Positions 44,547 through 54,294 are shown, counted from the stretch's first letter. The stretch is DNA of 64,000 nucleotides from an uncultured Alphaproteobacteria bacterium (GCA_944389265.1 CALXLS010000002.1:62001-126000); one strand, 5' to 3'. The notes: generated by a model not told the origin, from the sequence alone. Numbers and translations: made by a program.

Positions 44547-46106
44547 TTACTCCATGCAGCCATACATTCCGCAAACGCCCTCTTCTTCCATAGAATATTC
44601 TTCAACTAAAATAGGTGTATTTTTTGCGGGTTCTTCATAATGAACTTCTTTTACGACACGCACACGACGATTTGCTGCATTTGCCACCCCATCCGGCGTT
44701 TGGACAGCCAAATCTTCTTCACCAGCAGAAACAGCCACAATCTGACTTGCAGGTATACCGTATTTAATCAGCATTTTCTGCACTGCATCCGCTCTACGTC
44801 CACCCAAAGCATAGTTATAATCCGAAGACCCCATTGTATCAGTATGTCCAACGACTGAAACTTTTATATTTTTATTTGCTTGTGTTGCAGTAGCTAACTG
44901 TCTGATTAAATCTTCGTATTCCGGTTTTATCGTTGCTTTATCAAAGTCAAAACGAATTTCAAAGACCTCTTCCATAACATGCTGTTTCGGTTCTAATGGA
45001 ATCTGTTGAACCTTAATTATTGTTTTTTCACCTGCATTCGCCTGAATTTGATCCAAGCGCGCATTGATTGCCGCCAATTCCGCACGCATAGCCATCATCA
45101 TATTAATAAACTCTTCACGCGTAACCAACTCGTCACCAATCATAGGTATTTCCTGTTGAGCATTTGGCTGCGAAGACGTTTCTTGTGGTTCAGTATTCGG
45201 CATAACACAATTTACATCACCTTCACGCACACATTCTGTTTGGCTGCTATCATTTCCGTTATTATTATTACTATTACTAATTGTCTTATCACCACCATAA
45301 ATATTTTGGTTAAATACCATAGGCTGAACTGGGACAGGATTTATCAAATGTTCTGGTACATTTACATTATTAACAATAATTACACCTTCACGCGCCTTAC
45401 CTGTTCCACGCATTTGTGATAAATTTCTAGTATCTGGGTAATAACTTTGTGCGGTATTTTTGTTGACCGCATCACTACTACGCTGCTCAACAGCAACCAT
45501 TACTTCACCATTAGTTGTCACTGTTGTTTCCGTAGTTTTTGTATTAACAATCTTTCCACCGACGCAGTCACGCAATGCGGTCATAGTTTTCTGGAAACGG
45601 TCGCGACATTCATTAGCAGTTCCCGTTTGACCACTAGCCGCTGCAGACAACCAACAATCATACTTAGCCTGTGCTTCTGCTGCAAGTTCAGGATTTGTCA
45701 TACTTGCGTCATTTTTTAATTGATCTAACAATTCATTATATGCGGTATACAATTCGAAAGATTCCTGTTCATCTGCGACAGGCCAATTATCTAATGTTTC
45801 TGGGAAAGGTAATTCACCAGAGAAAGCAGCAACTGCTTTCTGTGCAAAAAACTCACCCATATCAGGGTACCCACTAGTACGAGCATTATAAATTGCATAA
45901 GAACGATAATTCATCGCCAGTTGATTCAAAAAGGAATCTTGATGTGGTGCAGAATACACATCCAAACTTTCAACATAATCAACAGTTGGTGTTTCTGGCA
46001 TTACATTTTCATTATTACTACCGGCGCACCCTGCTACCCCAGCAACAGAAAGAACGACTAAGATACGAGCGATACCAAAAGTTGACATAAAAGACTTATT
46101 TTTCAT
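44547..46106 (-). CDS. OmpA-family peptidoglycan-binding lipoprotein
   Basis: The 519-residue product has a signal peptide with lipobox VAGC, a central region with several cysteines and an N/Q-rich linker (about 265-300), a short coiled coil (about 325-345) and a C-terminal OmpA domain (about 375-500: FDFDKATIKPEY, GHTDTMGSSDYN, LGGRRADAV, NRRVRVV). The domain binds diaminopimelate in peptidoglycan, so the protein likely tethers the outer membrane to the wall. AAAGGGA precedes the ATG. Larger than Pal; true ortholog status is unclear. Confidence 0.85.
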   Translation of the reverse strand: MKNKSFMSTFGIARILVVLSVAGVAGCAGSNNENVMPETPTVDYVESLDVYSAPHQDSFLNQLAMNYRSYAIYNARTSGYPDMGEFFAQKAVAAFSGELPFPETLDNWPVADEQESFELYTAYNELLDQLKNDASMTNPELAAEAQAKYDCWLSAAASGQTGTANECRDRFQKTMTALRDCVGGKIVNTKTTETTVTTNGEVMVAVEQRSSDAVNKNTAQSYYPDTRNLSQMRGTGKAREGVIIVNNVNVPEHLINPVPVQPMVFNQNIYGGDKTISNSNNNNGNDSSQTECVREGDVNCVMPNTEPQETSSQPNAQQEIPMIGDELVTREEFINMMMAMRAELAAINARLDQIQANAGEKTIIKVQQIPLEPKQHVMEEVFEIRFDFDKATIKPEYEDLIRQLATATQANKNIKVSVVGHTDTMGSSDYNYALGGRRADAVQKMLIKYGIPASQIVAVSAGEEDLAVQTPDGVANAANRRVRVVKEVHYEEPAKNTPILVEEYSMEEEGVCGMYGCME

Positions 46107-46133
46107 AAAAAATCCCTTTTTATAATCACTTTT

Positions 46134-46162
46134 ATTATACGATTTTTAGCCATATGAGTAAA
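46134..46162 (-). promoter_or_regulatory. Promoter of the OmpA-type lipoprotein
   Basis: TTTACT, a 17-bp spacer and TATAAT on the minus strand. Confidence 0.65.
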
Positions 46163-46258
46163 GAGAAAAAGTGCAACACAAAAACATTCTTGATACAGAA
46201 GTTTTTTCGTTTTAAATTCTCAACAAAAACACAACCCCATAAAGCAGAAACCCGAAAA

Positions 46259-47068
46259 CTAATTTCCCATAACTTGTGAAGCAATCGCCCCCAAAGAAGA
46301 CAATGCACCTAAGCCGCCCCCGCCAGCTATATTACCAACCTGTTCCATTATCATACCAGTGCTTGTTGTCTGACCTAAATTACTAATCGCATCTGTTAAG
46401 AACTCACCCCACATCGCACGTTTTTTTGCGCTTAATCTGGAATAAGAACAAGTTTCTATTTTTGCGATAAGTTTTGCGGCCATTGTCGCTTCAGAAGCAG
46501 TATAATCAGTTTCATTAAAATCAATTAAGTTGAATATATCATATATATCAGAAACAGTTTTTTTATCTTTATCCGAGCAAGACGCCGCACCATCAACACA
46601 ATACGTGGCACTACCAACTTTAGGATACCCAGCCCAAACCATACCGGTATTACCATCACCAGCAAAATAATCATAACAAATATTATCAGACTCTGTACCA
46701 GCTGCAACAATAACAGAAGCCCGATAACCACCAACAGCAACATTGCAAGGTTTTCTACCCAACCTTGCTTGTACTTCTTCAGCACTCATTGTTCCAGTTT
46801 TGGCCCATTCTTTCATAGTATTGTCAACGAAAGCAATTTCCTGAGAACTAGGTATACATTCATTAGTTAATTCCTTCTGCTTAGCATTCATCTGCTGAAT
46901 ACCACCAATAAGCCCTAAAACAGTAGGAACTAAACTTGCAGTTGTAGAAGCAGAAGAAGAACTTTGTGTTGCAACAGGTTCTGCCTTTTTAATAGTTATC
47001 GCTGCGTTACCAGGAATTCCAGTAAAGCAAATTGTCAAACAAACAAAAAACAGTAAACTTTTTTTCAT
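46259..47068 (-). CDS. Secreted protein of unknown function
   Basis: The 269-residue product has a signal peptide (near GNA/AI), a Ser/Thr-rich linker, and a middle domain with six cysteines (NECIPS, RKPCNV, NICYDY, TYCVDGAASCSD, ETCSYS), then a Gly-rich hydrophobic tail (about 240-265) that could insert in a membrane. I do not recognise it. AAGAGAG lies before the ATG and an extended -10 promoter upstream. Confidence 0.65.
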   Translation of the reverse strand: MKKSLLFFVCLTICFTGIPGNAAITIKKAEPVATQSSSSASTTASLVPTVLGLIGGIQQMNAKQKELTNECIPSSQEIAFVDNTMKEWAKTGTMSAEEVQARLGRKPCNVAVGGYRASVIVAAGTESDNICYDYFAGDGNTGMVWAGYPKVGSATYCVDGAASCSDKDKKTVSDIYDIFNLIDFNETDYTASEATMAAKLIAKIETCSYSRLSAKKRAMWGEFLTDAISNLGQTTSTGMIMEQVGNIAGGGGLGALSSLGAIASQVMGN

Positions 47069-47081
47069 CTCTCTTACGGAA

Positions 47082-47090
47082 GATTATAAC
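47082..47090 (-). promoter_or_regulatory. Extended -10 promoter of the 47068 gene
   Basis: TGT-TATAAT on the minus strand, about 13 nt from the ATG. Confidence 0.5.
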
Positions 47091-47119
47091 ATAAAAAAAG
47101 CACTGAATAAATATAAAAA

Positions 47120-47148
47120 TTGCTTTTTCCTTAAAGTCACGCTAAACT
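47120..47148 (+). promoter_or_regulatory. lptC-lptB promoter, leaderless GTG type
   Basis: TTGCTT, a 17-bp spacer and TAAACT; the GTG at 47155 lies exactly where transcription should start. Confidence 0.55.
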
Positions 47149-47154
47149 AAACCT

Positions 47155-47634
47155 GTGAAACAAGACAACCGAACATTTATAATATTCATGAAACATAGGC
47201 GTTTGAAACGTCTGTGGCAATTTTTCTTTACCGGTTGGGGGCTTGTAATGGTTGCCGCATTGATTGCTGGTTCTCTTTTTACCAAACAATTACTATGGAC
47301 CCCCATATCTGCAATAAATATGACAGACATAGTAAGTAATCAATTCAAGATGTCGAACGCATCTTTTGCAGGTACAGACACAAACGGTGAACCTTTTAAA
47401 ATAAAAGCGACAAGCGCACGTCAAGAATATGACAATCCTAATATAATATTTTTAGAAAACCTTTCTGGAGTCATAACAAGAAATACTAATGGTGAAAAAA
47501 CAATAGAAAACATATCATCTAAATCTGGTCAATATAACAGAAAGAAAAAAACGATAACATTAATAGGAAATGTAAAAATAGATTCTAGTAATGGTGACAA
47601 AGTAAGAACAAACGAATTGGTGATAAAATTATGA
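47155..47634 (+). CDS. lptC: LPS export protein LptC
   Basis: The 159-residue protein has one N-terminal membrane helix (about 22-44) and a periplasmic beta-jellyroll region (about 60-155) as in LptC, which passes lipopolysaccharide from LptBFG to LptA. The GTG at 47155 is supported by the promoter; an internal ATG at 47188 would give a 148-residue protein starting MKHRR. The stop overlaps lptB (ATGA). LptA, usually between lptC and lptB, is absent. Confidence 0.78.
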   Translation: MKQDNRTFIIFMKHRRLKRLWQFFFTGWGLVMVAALIAGSLFTKQLLWTPISAINMTDIVSNQFKMSNASFAGTDTNGEPFKIKATSARQEYDNPNIIFLENLSGVITRNTNGEKTIENISSKSGQYNRKKKTITLIGNVKIDSSNGDKVRTNELVIKL

Positions 47635-48359
47635 AACAATCTGTACTACGTATTCAACATTTATCAAAATCATACGGTAAACGTATGGTTATAAAAGACA
47701 TATCATTAGAAGCCCATCAAGGCGAATCGGTTGGTTTACTTGGCCCCAATGGTGCTGGAAAAACTACTGCATTTTATTGCATAACGGGGCAATTAAGCGC
47801 AACGGGGGGAAAAATATTTTTAAACTCGCAAGACATAACCCATTTGCCTTTTTATCAACGTGCTAGGTTACATATTGGATATTTACCACAAGAAAACAGT
47901 GTTTTTCGTGGTCTAACTGTTGAACAGAACATAATGGCAATTCTAGAAGTTGTCGAACCGAGTAAAAAGAAACGCCAACAAAAATTAGATGCTTTATTAG
48001 AAGAATTTTCTATTTCGTCTCTGCGTCGAAGCCCTGCCACAGCCCTATCTGGTGGTGAAAGACGACGCGTAGAAATTGCTCGCGCGTTGGCAAACGATCC
48101 TAAATTTATTTTATTAGATGAACCGTTTGCAGGAATTGACCCAATTGCGGTGAACGAAATAAGAAGTTTAGTATCCCAATTAAAAAATCGTGGTCTTGGC
48201 GTTATAATCACAGACCATAATGTACGTGAAACACTCGGGATTACAGACCGCAGTTATGTTTTACATGACGGAAAAATATTAAAGCACGGAACGACATCAG
48301 AAATCGTAAAAGATGAAATGGTAAAAAAAGTCTACCTTGGCGAAGACTTTGTGATGTAA
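47631..48359 (+). CDS. lptB: LPS export ABC transporter ATPase LptB
   Basis: The 242-residue ABC ATPase has Walker A GPNGAGKTT, the signature LSGGERRRVEIARAL, Walker B FILLDEPFAGID and a H-loop TDHN. The FAGIDP and QENSVFRGLTVEQN segments are typical of LptB. It powers LPS extraction with LptFG. It overlaps lptC by 4 bp, which supports the assignment. Confidence 0.95.
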   Translation: MKQSVLRIQHLSKSYGKRMVIKDISLEAHQGESVGLLGPNGAGKTTAFYCITGQLSATGGKIFLNSQDITHLPFYQRARLHIGYLPQENSVFRGLTVEQNIMAILEVVEPSKKKRQQKLDALLEEFSISSLRRSPATALSGGERRRVEIARALANDPKFILLDEPFAGIDPIAVNEIRSLVSQLKNRGLGVIITDHNVRETLGITDRSYVLHDGKILKHGTTSEIVKDEMVKKVYLGEDFVM

Positions 48360-48360
48360 T

Positions 48361-48388
48361 AAAAAAACGCCTAAGAAGGCGTTTTTTT
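48361..48388. terminator. Bidirectional terminator lptB / carD
   Basis: AAAAAACGCCT-AAGA-AGGCGTTTTTT between convergent genes. Confidence 0.9.
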
Positions 48389-48947
48389 ACTCTTCCTCAT
48401 CATCTTCTTCATCATCATCGACATCGACTGCATTCAAATCTATTTCTTTTGGAACACCTAAAATATCTTCTATTTTATCTGATGCAGAATCTAAATCAAT
48501 CTTATGTAAAACAGCAAATTCTTGTGCCATACGTTCCAACGCACGCAAATATAATTGTCTTGCAGAAAAATTCATTGTATCTGCAGCGGTTCTTCGTTGT
48601 AAATCACGAACAACCTCTGCCAGTTTCATAGGATCACCAGAATTAATATTCTCTTCGTACTGTGCAGCACGACGCGACCATATCATACGTTTTGCATCAG
48701 CCTTACCTTTTGCAGAAGCAATTGCTTCATCCATTTTTTTCATAGAAACCAATGGGCGAAGTCCTGAAATTTCTGCTCTTTCAACAGGGACACGTAATGT
48801 CATATGATTTCTTTCGAAATCAATAACCAACATTTTTATTTTCTGTCCGGCAACAGTCTGTTCTTCTACACGTACCAACTTTCCCACACCTTGGGTTGGA
48901 TAAACAACATATTGTCCGGCCTTAAAATCTAATTTTTTACTTGGCAT
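48387..48947 (-). CDS. carD: CarD/CdnL-type transcription regulator
   Basis: The 186-residue protein has the CarD N-terminal RNA-polymerase-interacting Tudor-like domain (about 7-65: GQYVVYPTQGVGKLV) and a helical DNA-binding C-terminal part with WSRR, ending in a highly acidic tail. CarD stabilises open complexes at promoters, including rRNA promoters, and is widespread in alphaproteobacteria. AAAGG precedes the ATG. Confidence 0.93.
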   Translation of the reverse strand: MPSKKLDFKAGQYVVYPTQGVGKLVRVEEQTVAGQKIKMLVIDFERNHMTLRVPVERAEISGLRPLVSMKKMDEAIASAKGKADAKRMIWSRRAAQYEENINSGDPMKLAEVVRDLQRRTAADTMNFSARQLYLRALERMAQEFAVLHKIDLDSASDKIEDILGVPKEIDLNAVDVDDDEEDDEEE

Positions 48948-48989
48948 AATTGGATACCTTTAACAGTTGCCATTCTCTCTGTCCCGTAT

Positions 48990-48998
48990 ATTATATCA
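48990..48998 (-). promoter_or_regulatory. Extended -10 promoter of carD
   Basis: TGA-TATAAT on the minus strand, about 42 nt from the ATG. Confidence 0.6.
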
Positions 48999-49036
48999 CA
49001 AAAAACATAAAAAACAAACAAATGACAAAAAATTTA

Positions 49037-49057
49037 AAGCCCCCAACAAGGGGGCTT
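49037..49057 (-). terminator. Terminator of the 49632 gene
   Basis: AAGCCCCC-TTGTT-GGGGGCTT then a T-rich tail on the minus strand. Confidence 0.8.
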
Positions 49058-49068
49058 CAATATCTACT

Positions 49069-49632
49069 TTATCTTATTGAACGTCTTAAAGTTGTTGTAC
49101 CAGTTCTTCGTACACTAGATTCACGACTTCCTGTTGTTGTACCACTAGATACAGCACAAACCCAATCATCCCCCTGTAAAATAGCCGTTTGACCGTCTGG
49201 GCAATCTGGTTTTTCTAATCTCCAGCTAAAACAACTACCTTTTTGATACGAAGTATAAGTAGCACTATCTGCCCCACTACGAGTATATGCACCATATTCA
49301 GGATTCCATATTCCAGCAGGTTCGCCACTGCACCACTTTCTGTCACCAAAACATTCTATACAATTATTATTAGCATCGCATAATTCTACTGGGCTGGAAG
49401 TATTTTTATAACCACTTGCAGCGCTTTTTCCATTTCCCATAGATTTTCCGGTTTCTAAATCACGACACCATAATTTCTGACATTCTGCCGCATCTATACC
49501 ATCTATATCGCTATGAGAAACTAATATATATCCAGGTCCACAAGACGTTAACTTACTTGCGGCCATTCCAGAATATATTCCAACAAAGACCAAAAAACTT
49601 GAACATAATAAAGAATAAAAAACTTTTTTCAT
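49069..49632 (-). CDS. Secreted Cys-rich protein with basic tail
   Basis: The 187-residue product has a signal peptide (near GMA/AS), ten or more cysteines (SCGPGY, ECQKLWC, ELCDANNNCIECFG, WCSG, GSCFSW, PDCPDG, VCAV) and an Arg/Thr-rich C-terminal tail. The pattern CxECFGDRKWC recalls the other secreted Cys-rich genes, but the shared C-terminal motif and the structured leader are missing. ATGs at 49647 and 49632 are possible; GAAGAG before the second favours it. Confidence 0.65.
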   Translation of the reverse strand: MKKVFYSLLCSSFLVFVGIYSGMAASKLTSCGPGYILVSHSDIDGIDAAECQKLWCRDLETGKSMGNGKSAASGYKNTSSPVELCDANNNCIECFGDRKWCSGEPAGIWNPEYGAYTRSGADSATYTSYQKGSCFSWRLEKPDCPDGQTAILQGDDWVCAVSSGTTTGSRESSVRRTGTTTLRRSIR

Positions 49633-49712
49633 ATTAAAACTCTTCATTTTATATACTTATATATTACACTTTTTCCAAATTTATTGCAAACGACTTTTAC
49701 ACCCAACAACAA

Positions 49713-49735
49713 AAAACCGGTAAAAACACCGGTTT
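49713..49735 (-). terminator. bamE terminator
   Basis: AAAACCGGT-GTTTTT-ACCGGTTTT at the end of the gene. Confidence 0.8.
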
Positions 49736-50166
49736 TATTGTCCTAATCCTGCTGGGGAGAAACGCCCAATATTATTAAACAACTCTTCTAAAGCATTTAA
49801 CTCTATCGCGGCAGGTATTTCTGTTTCACCTTCTGCTATCATAACCTTTGGTAAATCATCATCATGTAAAACTTTTATATCTTTTATTTTTTTACCGTTA
49901 ACCCATACCAACAAAACAGCCTTATTATCATATTTTAATGGCAACGGTCCGCGATAATTTTCATCGACACTATAATATACCCAAACCTCATCACCATACA
50001 AAGTTTTTACCTGCGGTACACCTATTAAGTCTTCTAATTGGCTAGTACTTTTTATACCTTCAACCTGAGTTTCTAAATTTTCAGGGAAGACATAACCACG
50101 ATGCTTAGTCTGAAAAGTACAAGCAGATAAAAGAATCATACAAAAAACTAATAAAAACTTTTTCAT
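49735..50166 (-). CDS. bamE: BamE/SmpA-OmlA outer-membrane assembly lipoprotein
   Basis: The 143-residue product has a lipobox SAC and then the SmpA/OmlA fold: HRGYVF, a helical ST-x-x-QLEDLIGVP segment that parallels the G-x-T-x-x-V-x-x-L-LG-x-P motif, and GDEVWVYYS. BamE stabilises the BAM complex that inserts beta-barrels, of which several are encoded here. An in-frame TTG at 50172 was rejected. A -10-like TAAATT ends 6 nt from the ATG, so it may be leaderless. Confidence 0.8.
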   Translation of the reverse strand: MKKFLLVFCMILLSACTFQTKHRGYVFPENLETQVEGIKSTSQLEDLIGVPQVKTLYGDEVWVYYSVDENYRGPLPLKYDNKAVLLVWVNGKKIKDIKVLHDDDLPKVMIAEGETEIPAAIELNALEELFNNIGRFSPAGLGQ

Positions 50167-50210
50167 GCCCAAAATTTACAACAAAAGATATCTAAATTGC
50201 AACAAAAATA

Positions 50211-50245
50211 AAATCCGAGCCTTTATAAAAATGGCTCGGATTTTT
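50211..50245 (-). terminator. Terminator of the oxidoreductase gene
   Basis: AAATCCGAGCC and GGCTCGGATTT form an 11-bp stem with a T run. Confidence 0.88.
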
Positions 50246-50250
50246 TCTTT

Positions 50251-53200
50251 TTACCCTTCACCGTTTTCTTTAACCTCTGGCGCATTCATCATAGCGAAAT
50301 GAGCAATATATTTCTTTAACTGGCTTTTATATCTATTGTTTTCTTTCGCTTCTTCTACCAAATGATCAAAATTAGGGTTAACTGCACGAGCCGCCCCAAA
50401 ACGACTTTCTGTTTTCAAGAAATCCTCTAACGGTGTTGGGTTATCAACATTTGAATCCAACATCAGAGGATTTTTACCTTCTTCTATTAAACGAGGGTCA
50501 AACCTATACAGTGGCCAAGCACCTGTATTTACCATTTGCATTTGGTGTTCTGGGCCGTTTTGCAACGCAAAGCCATGTGCAATACATGGTGCATAAGCTA
50601 ATATTATGGATGGTCCGTTAAAGGCTTCTGCTTCACGGAAAGCGCGAATCGCTTGTGCCTGATTTGCCCCCAGTGCAATTTGTGCAACATAAGCACCAGA
50701 CATCATAGCAATCATACCCAAGTCTTTCTTTGCATGTTCTTTTCCACCAATTGCAAATTTCATACTTGCACCGAACGGAGTCGATTTAGACTGCTGACCA
50801 CCAGTATTAGAGTACCCTTCTGTATCCAAGACCAATATATTTACATTCTGACCGCTATGCAGAATATGGTCTACACCACCATAACCGATATCGTACGCCC
50901 AACCGTCACCACCGATAATCCAAACAGATTTATCAACAATTTCTCCGATTAAACTACGTGCGAACGCAGCCTTTGGCGATTCGATTTTTTCTAATTTATT
51001 ACGCAAATCATTTTCTATTTCGCGTTGTTTTTCTGGGTCTGTTTCAGCGAATAAATTTTCTACATCAGGAATATTTAATTCGAACAGCAAACTTTTTAGA
51101 GTATTACGTTTTTGATTCAACGCCAAACGCATACCCAAACCATATTCCGCATTGTCTTCGAACAATGAATTAGACCACGCAGGACCGCGACCATTTGCAT
51201 CACAAGTCCATGGTGTCGTAGGTAAATTCGCACCATAAATAGAAGAACATCCCGTAGCATTAGCAACAACCATTCTATCACCGAATAAATGCGCCAACAT
51301 CTTTATATACGGTGTTTCACCGCACCCAGCGCATGCGCCTGGGAACTCGAAATAATGAGGCAACAGTTCTACATGCTTTGGAATATTCAGATTTAATTTA
51401 TCTTTTGGAAAATCCGGCAATTTTACCGCGGCATCAAAAGCCTTCTGATTTTCCGCTGCATCTTTCATAGGCATCATAGCCAATGCCTTTACAGGGCAGT
51501 TTTTCACACAAACATTACACCCCGTACAATCTGCCGGAGATATGTTCAATGTATAATACATATTTTGCCCAAGTTCAGGTGTCTTCATCGGAACAACTAT
51601 AATACCAGCATCACGTGCCTCTTGTGCTTGCTGTTCTGTCATAACCTTGATACGAATTGCCGCATGTGGACACAGCATAGAACACTTACCACATTGAATA
51701 CATTTCGATAAATCACAAGTAGCAACTTTATCTGATATTGCACGTTTTTCATATTTAGCAGTACCAACAGGGTATTGCCCTGCTCCAAACTCACCATCAA
51801 CTTTAAAGCGCGACACAGGCAAAGCATCACCACGTTGCGCAGCCATTTCACCCAAAGTACCTGCAATTTCTGCCGGTGTATCCAGCGTCATCGCCGGTAC
51901 AAAATCTGGTGCAAAATTAGATATGGATGACGGCAACTGATATTCTTGTAAGAAATCACCAGCCTTATCTACAGCCGCCCAGTTTGCCTCTACAACATCC
52001 ATCCCCTTTTTCTTATAAGTCTTTTCAATAGCAACTTTTGCACTTTTTGCAGCAACTGTCGGGTCAATTACTTTTGTTAAATTAAAGAAATTCAACATGA
52101 TGAAAGTATTTATTCTGTTCCCCAAACCTAATTCTGCTGCAGCCCGGTTCGCATCCAAGAAGAAAACACGAGCACGTATTCTGATTAAATGTTCCTGACT
52201 TTCGCGAGGTAAATTTGCGAACGCAACTTCTGGTGCCATAGAAGTATTAATCATGACCGTTCCACCCGCACGCAGCCCCTTAAAGATATCGAAACGTTGT
52301 GCAATCATAAAATTAGAAACACTAATAAAGTCCGCAACTTCTATTAAATATTGACTTTTTATCGGTTCGTCTGAGAAACGCACATGGGAAGCAGTAAGCC
52401 CACCTGACTTCTTAGAGTCGTACACAGCATAAGACTGAGGATACAAATCAGAATTTTCCCCGACAATCTTAACAATATTTTTTACTGCACCGACAGTACC
52501 ATCTGAACCGATACCATATAAAATAGCCGTTTTAAAATTAGGCGCTTCAACTGCGAATGCAGGGTCTGTTTTCAAAGAAAGTCCTGTCAAATCATCATCA
52601 ATACCGACAGTAAAGTTATGATGCAATTTACCTAGCATTAAATTTTCATATACAGCCTTTACATCACGCGGTTTAAATTCTTTACTACCTAATCCATATC
52701 GTCCACCAAATACTTCTGCAGAATCACCGACAACGGTCTTTACATCTTGATATAAAGGTTCACCAATTGCACCAGGTTCTTTTGTTCTGTCTAATACCGC
52801 AATTCTTTTTACTGTTTTTGGTAAAGTCGCTAAAAATGCTTCACGTGGGAAAGGACGGAACAAATGAACTTTTACTAACCCCAAGCCTTTTGGCAAATAA
52901 GGCAAAGTTTCTTCTATTGTTTCGCAAGCACTTCCCATAGCGACAACAACATTTTCTGCTTTTGAGTCACCTACATAATCAACCAAATGATATTGTCTGC
53001 CTGTTAATTTAGCAAATTTATCCATACACTCCTGTACAATTTCAGGTGTCTTCATATACAACGGGTTTGACGCTTCACGTCCCTGGAAATAAACATCTGG
53101 GTTCTGCGCAGTACCACGAATAGTTGGTTTATCTGGGGACATCCCTCTTTCGCGATTTTTTAGCACCAACTCTTCTGGTATCATTTCGCGCAGTACATCG

Positions 53201-53757
53201 TCACTTATTCTATCAAGTCTGGATTCTTCATGACTTGTACGGAACCCGTCAAAGAAATGCAAGAAAGGTACACGTGCGCGCAACGTTGCAGCATGAGCAA
53301 CTGCTGCTAAATCGTGTGCCTGTTGAACATTGTGACTTGATAACAAAGCAAAACCAGTTGAACGCACAGACATAACATCACTGTGGTCACCAAAAATAGA
53401 CAGCGCATGGGTTGCTAAAGCACGAGCTGCAACATGCATAACAAAAGGTGTCTGTTCACCCGCAATCTTATACATATTAGGAATCATCAACAGCAACCCC
53501 TGTGAAGCAGTAAACGTTGTTGCCAAAGCCCCCATTTGCAAAGCACCGTGCATAGCACCGGCCGCGCCACCTTCTGATTGCATTTCTATAATTTCTGGGT
53601 TGCCGCCCCAAATATTTTTCTTATGTTGGAAAGACCATTCATCTGCCAATTCACCCATAGTACTACTTGGTGTAATGGGATAAATAGCCGCAAAATCTAC
53701 ACATCTATACGCTACGTCTGCCGCAGCCCAATTACCATCAACAATTAAATTCGCCAT
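50251..53757 (-). CDS. nifJ: Pyruvate:ferredoxin (flavodoxin) oxidoreductase
   Basis: The 1168-residue single-chain enzyme oxidises pyruvate to acetyl-CoA and CO2 and passes electrons to ferredoxin or flavodoxin. Domains in order: N-terminal TPP pyrimidine-binding (YPITPSS), domain II, gamma domain, a two-[4Fe4S] ferredoxin domain (CIQCGKCSMLCP and CTGCNVCVKNCP), then the TPP pyrophosphate domain with CAGCGET and GGDGWAYDIGYGG. All cluster cysteines are present. It replaces pyruvate dehydrogenase in anaerobes, so it is the best metabolic clue in the window. AAGGAAG precedes the ATG. Confidence 0.97.
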   Translation of the reverse strand: MANLIVDGNWAAADVAYRCVDFAAIYPITPSSTMGELADEWSFQHKKNIWGGNPEIIEMQSEGGAAGAMHGALQMGALATTFTASQGLLLMIPNMYKIAGEQTPFVMHVAARALATHALSIFGDHSDVMSVRSTGFALLSSHNVQQAHDLAAVAHAATLRARVPFLHFFDGFRTSHEESRLDRISDDVLREMIPEELVLKNRERGMSPDKPTIRGTAQNPDVYFQGREASNPLYMKTPEIVQECMDKFAKLTGRQYHLVDYVGDSKAENVVVAMGSACETIEETLPYLPKGLGLVKVHLFRPFPREAFLATLPKTVKRIAVLDRTKEPGAIGEPLYQDVKTVVGDSAEVFGGRYGLGSKEFKPRDVKAVYENLMLGKLHHNFTVGIDDDLTGLSLKTDPAFAVEAPNFKTAILYGIGSDGTVGAVKNIVKIVGENSDLYPQSYAVYDSKKSGGLTASHVRFSDEPIKSQYLIEVADFISVSNFMIAQRFDIFKGLRAGGTVMINTSMAPEVAFANLPRESQEHLIRIRARVFFLDANRAAAELGLGNRINTFIMLNFFNLTKVIDPTVAAKSAKVAIEKTYKKKGMDVVEANWAAVDKAGDFLQEYQLPSSISNFAPDFVPAMTLDTPAEIAGTLGEMAAQRGDALPVSRFKVDGEFGAGQYPVGTAKYEKRAISDKVATCDLSKCIQCGKCSMLCPHAAIRIKVMTEQQAQEARDAGIIVVPMKTPELGQNMYYTLNISPADCTGCNVCVKNCPVKALAMMPMKDAAENQKAFDAAVKLPDFPKDKLNLNIPKHVELLPHYFEFPGACAGCGETPYIKMLAHLFGDRMVVANATGCSSIYGANLPTTPWTCDANGRGPAWSNSLFEDNAEYGLGMRLALNQKRNTLKSLLFELNIPDVENLFAETDPEKQREIENDLRNKLEKIESPKAAFARSLIGEIVDKSVWIIGGDGWAYDIGYGGVDHILHSGQNVNILVLDTEGYSNTGGQQSKSTPFGASMKFAIGGKEHAKKDLGMIAMMSGAYVAQIALGANQAQAIRAFREAEAFNGPSIILAYAPCIAHGFALQNGPEHQMQMVNTGAWPLYRFDPRLIEEGKNPLMLDSNVDNPTPLEDFLKTESRFGAARAVNPNFDHLVEEAKENNRYKSQLKKYIAHFAMMNAPEVKENGEG

Positions 53758-53861
53758 TTTTTCTTCCTTAAAATTCGTACAGGCTAAATGATACCCCCAT
53801 TTATGGTATAAGGCAAGTTTTATTAAAAATTGACAAACATTGATAATTATTAAAAATTTTT

Positions 53862-53889
53862 TATAAAAAAAAGAGGCAACCTGCCTCTA
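53862..53889 (-). terminator. Terminator of LRR gene 3
   Basis: AGAGGCA-GGT-TGCCTCT followed by eight Ts on the minus strand. Confidence 0.85.
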
Positions 53890-53893
53890 CATT

Positions 53894-54265
53894 TTAACGA
53901 GTTTTTTGGAACCCAAACAAATCATTCTTTCTAATATTCTCATCATAAGGGCAAATTTTTTGACAAATAGGATTTCCTTTATATCTAAAACTAAGACAAC
54001 GAATTGGTGCCCCAAATAAATTTGTAAGATGATTATTTGAACAATCATAAATAGTCGCTTGCTTTGGACCGTTTTCAAGACTTACCAAGTTATTACAAGA
54101 ACAATTAAAAGTACCTAATATTATAACAGAGGTTAATTTTGGTAAACTTTTCAATTCCATATTAGAAATATCTAAATCTCCCTTTATTACTAAATTTTCT
54201 GGTAAATTAAATATATCATATTTTTGTCCTTCCTGAAAAAAATACCTTTTACTCTCGTTTTTCAT
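53894..54265 (-). CDS. Short leucine-rich-repeat protein (tandem copy 3)
   Basis: The 123-residue protein shares the N-terminal cap of its two neighbours (MKN-x-x-KRYF, KYDIFNLPEN, DIS-x-MEL-x-x-LP) but keeps only about two of the 20-residue F/Y-x-C-S-x-N-x-L repeats before a different C-terminus with three cysteines. It is either a truncated or a reduced paralog. AAAGGA precedes the ATG; a longer start at 54346 lies upstream of the promoter. It has its own promoter and terminator. No signal peptide. Confidence 0.7.
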   Translation of the reverse strand: MKNESKRYFFQEGQKYDIFNLPENLVIKGDLDISNMELKSLPKLTSVIILGTFNCSCNNLVSLENGPKQATIYDCSNNHLTNLFGAPIRCLSFRYKGNPICQKICPYDENIRKNDLFGFQKTR

Positions 54266-54294
54266 AATGAAATCCTTTCCGTATAATATATAAA

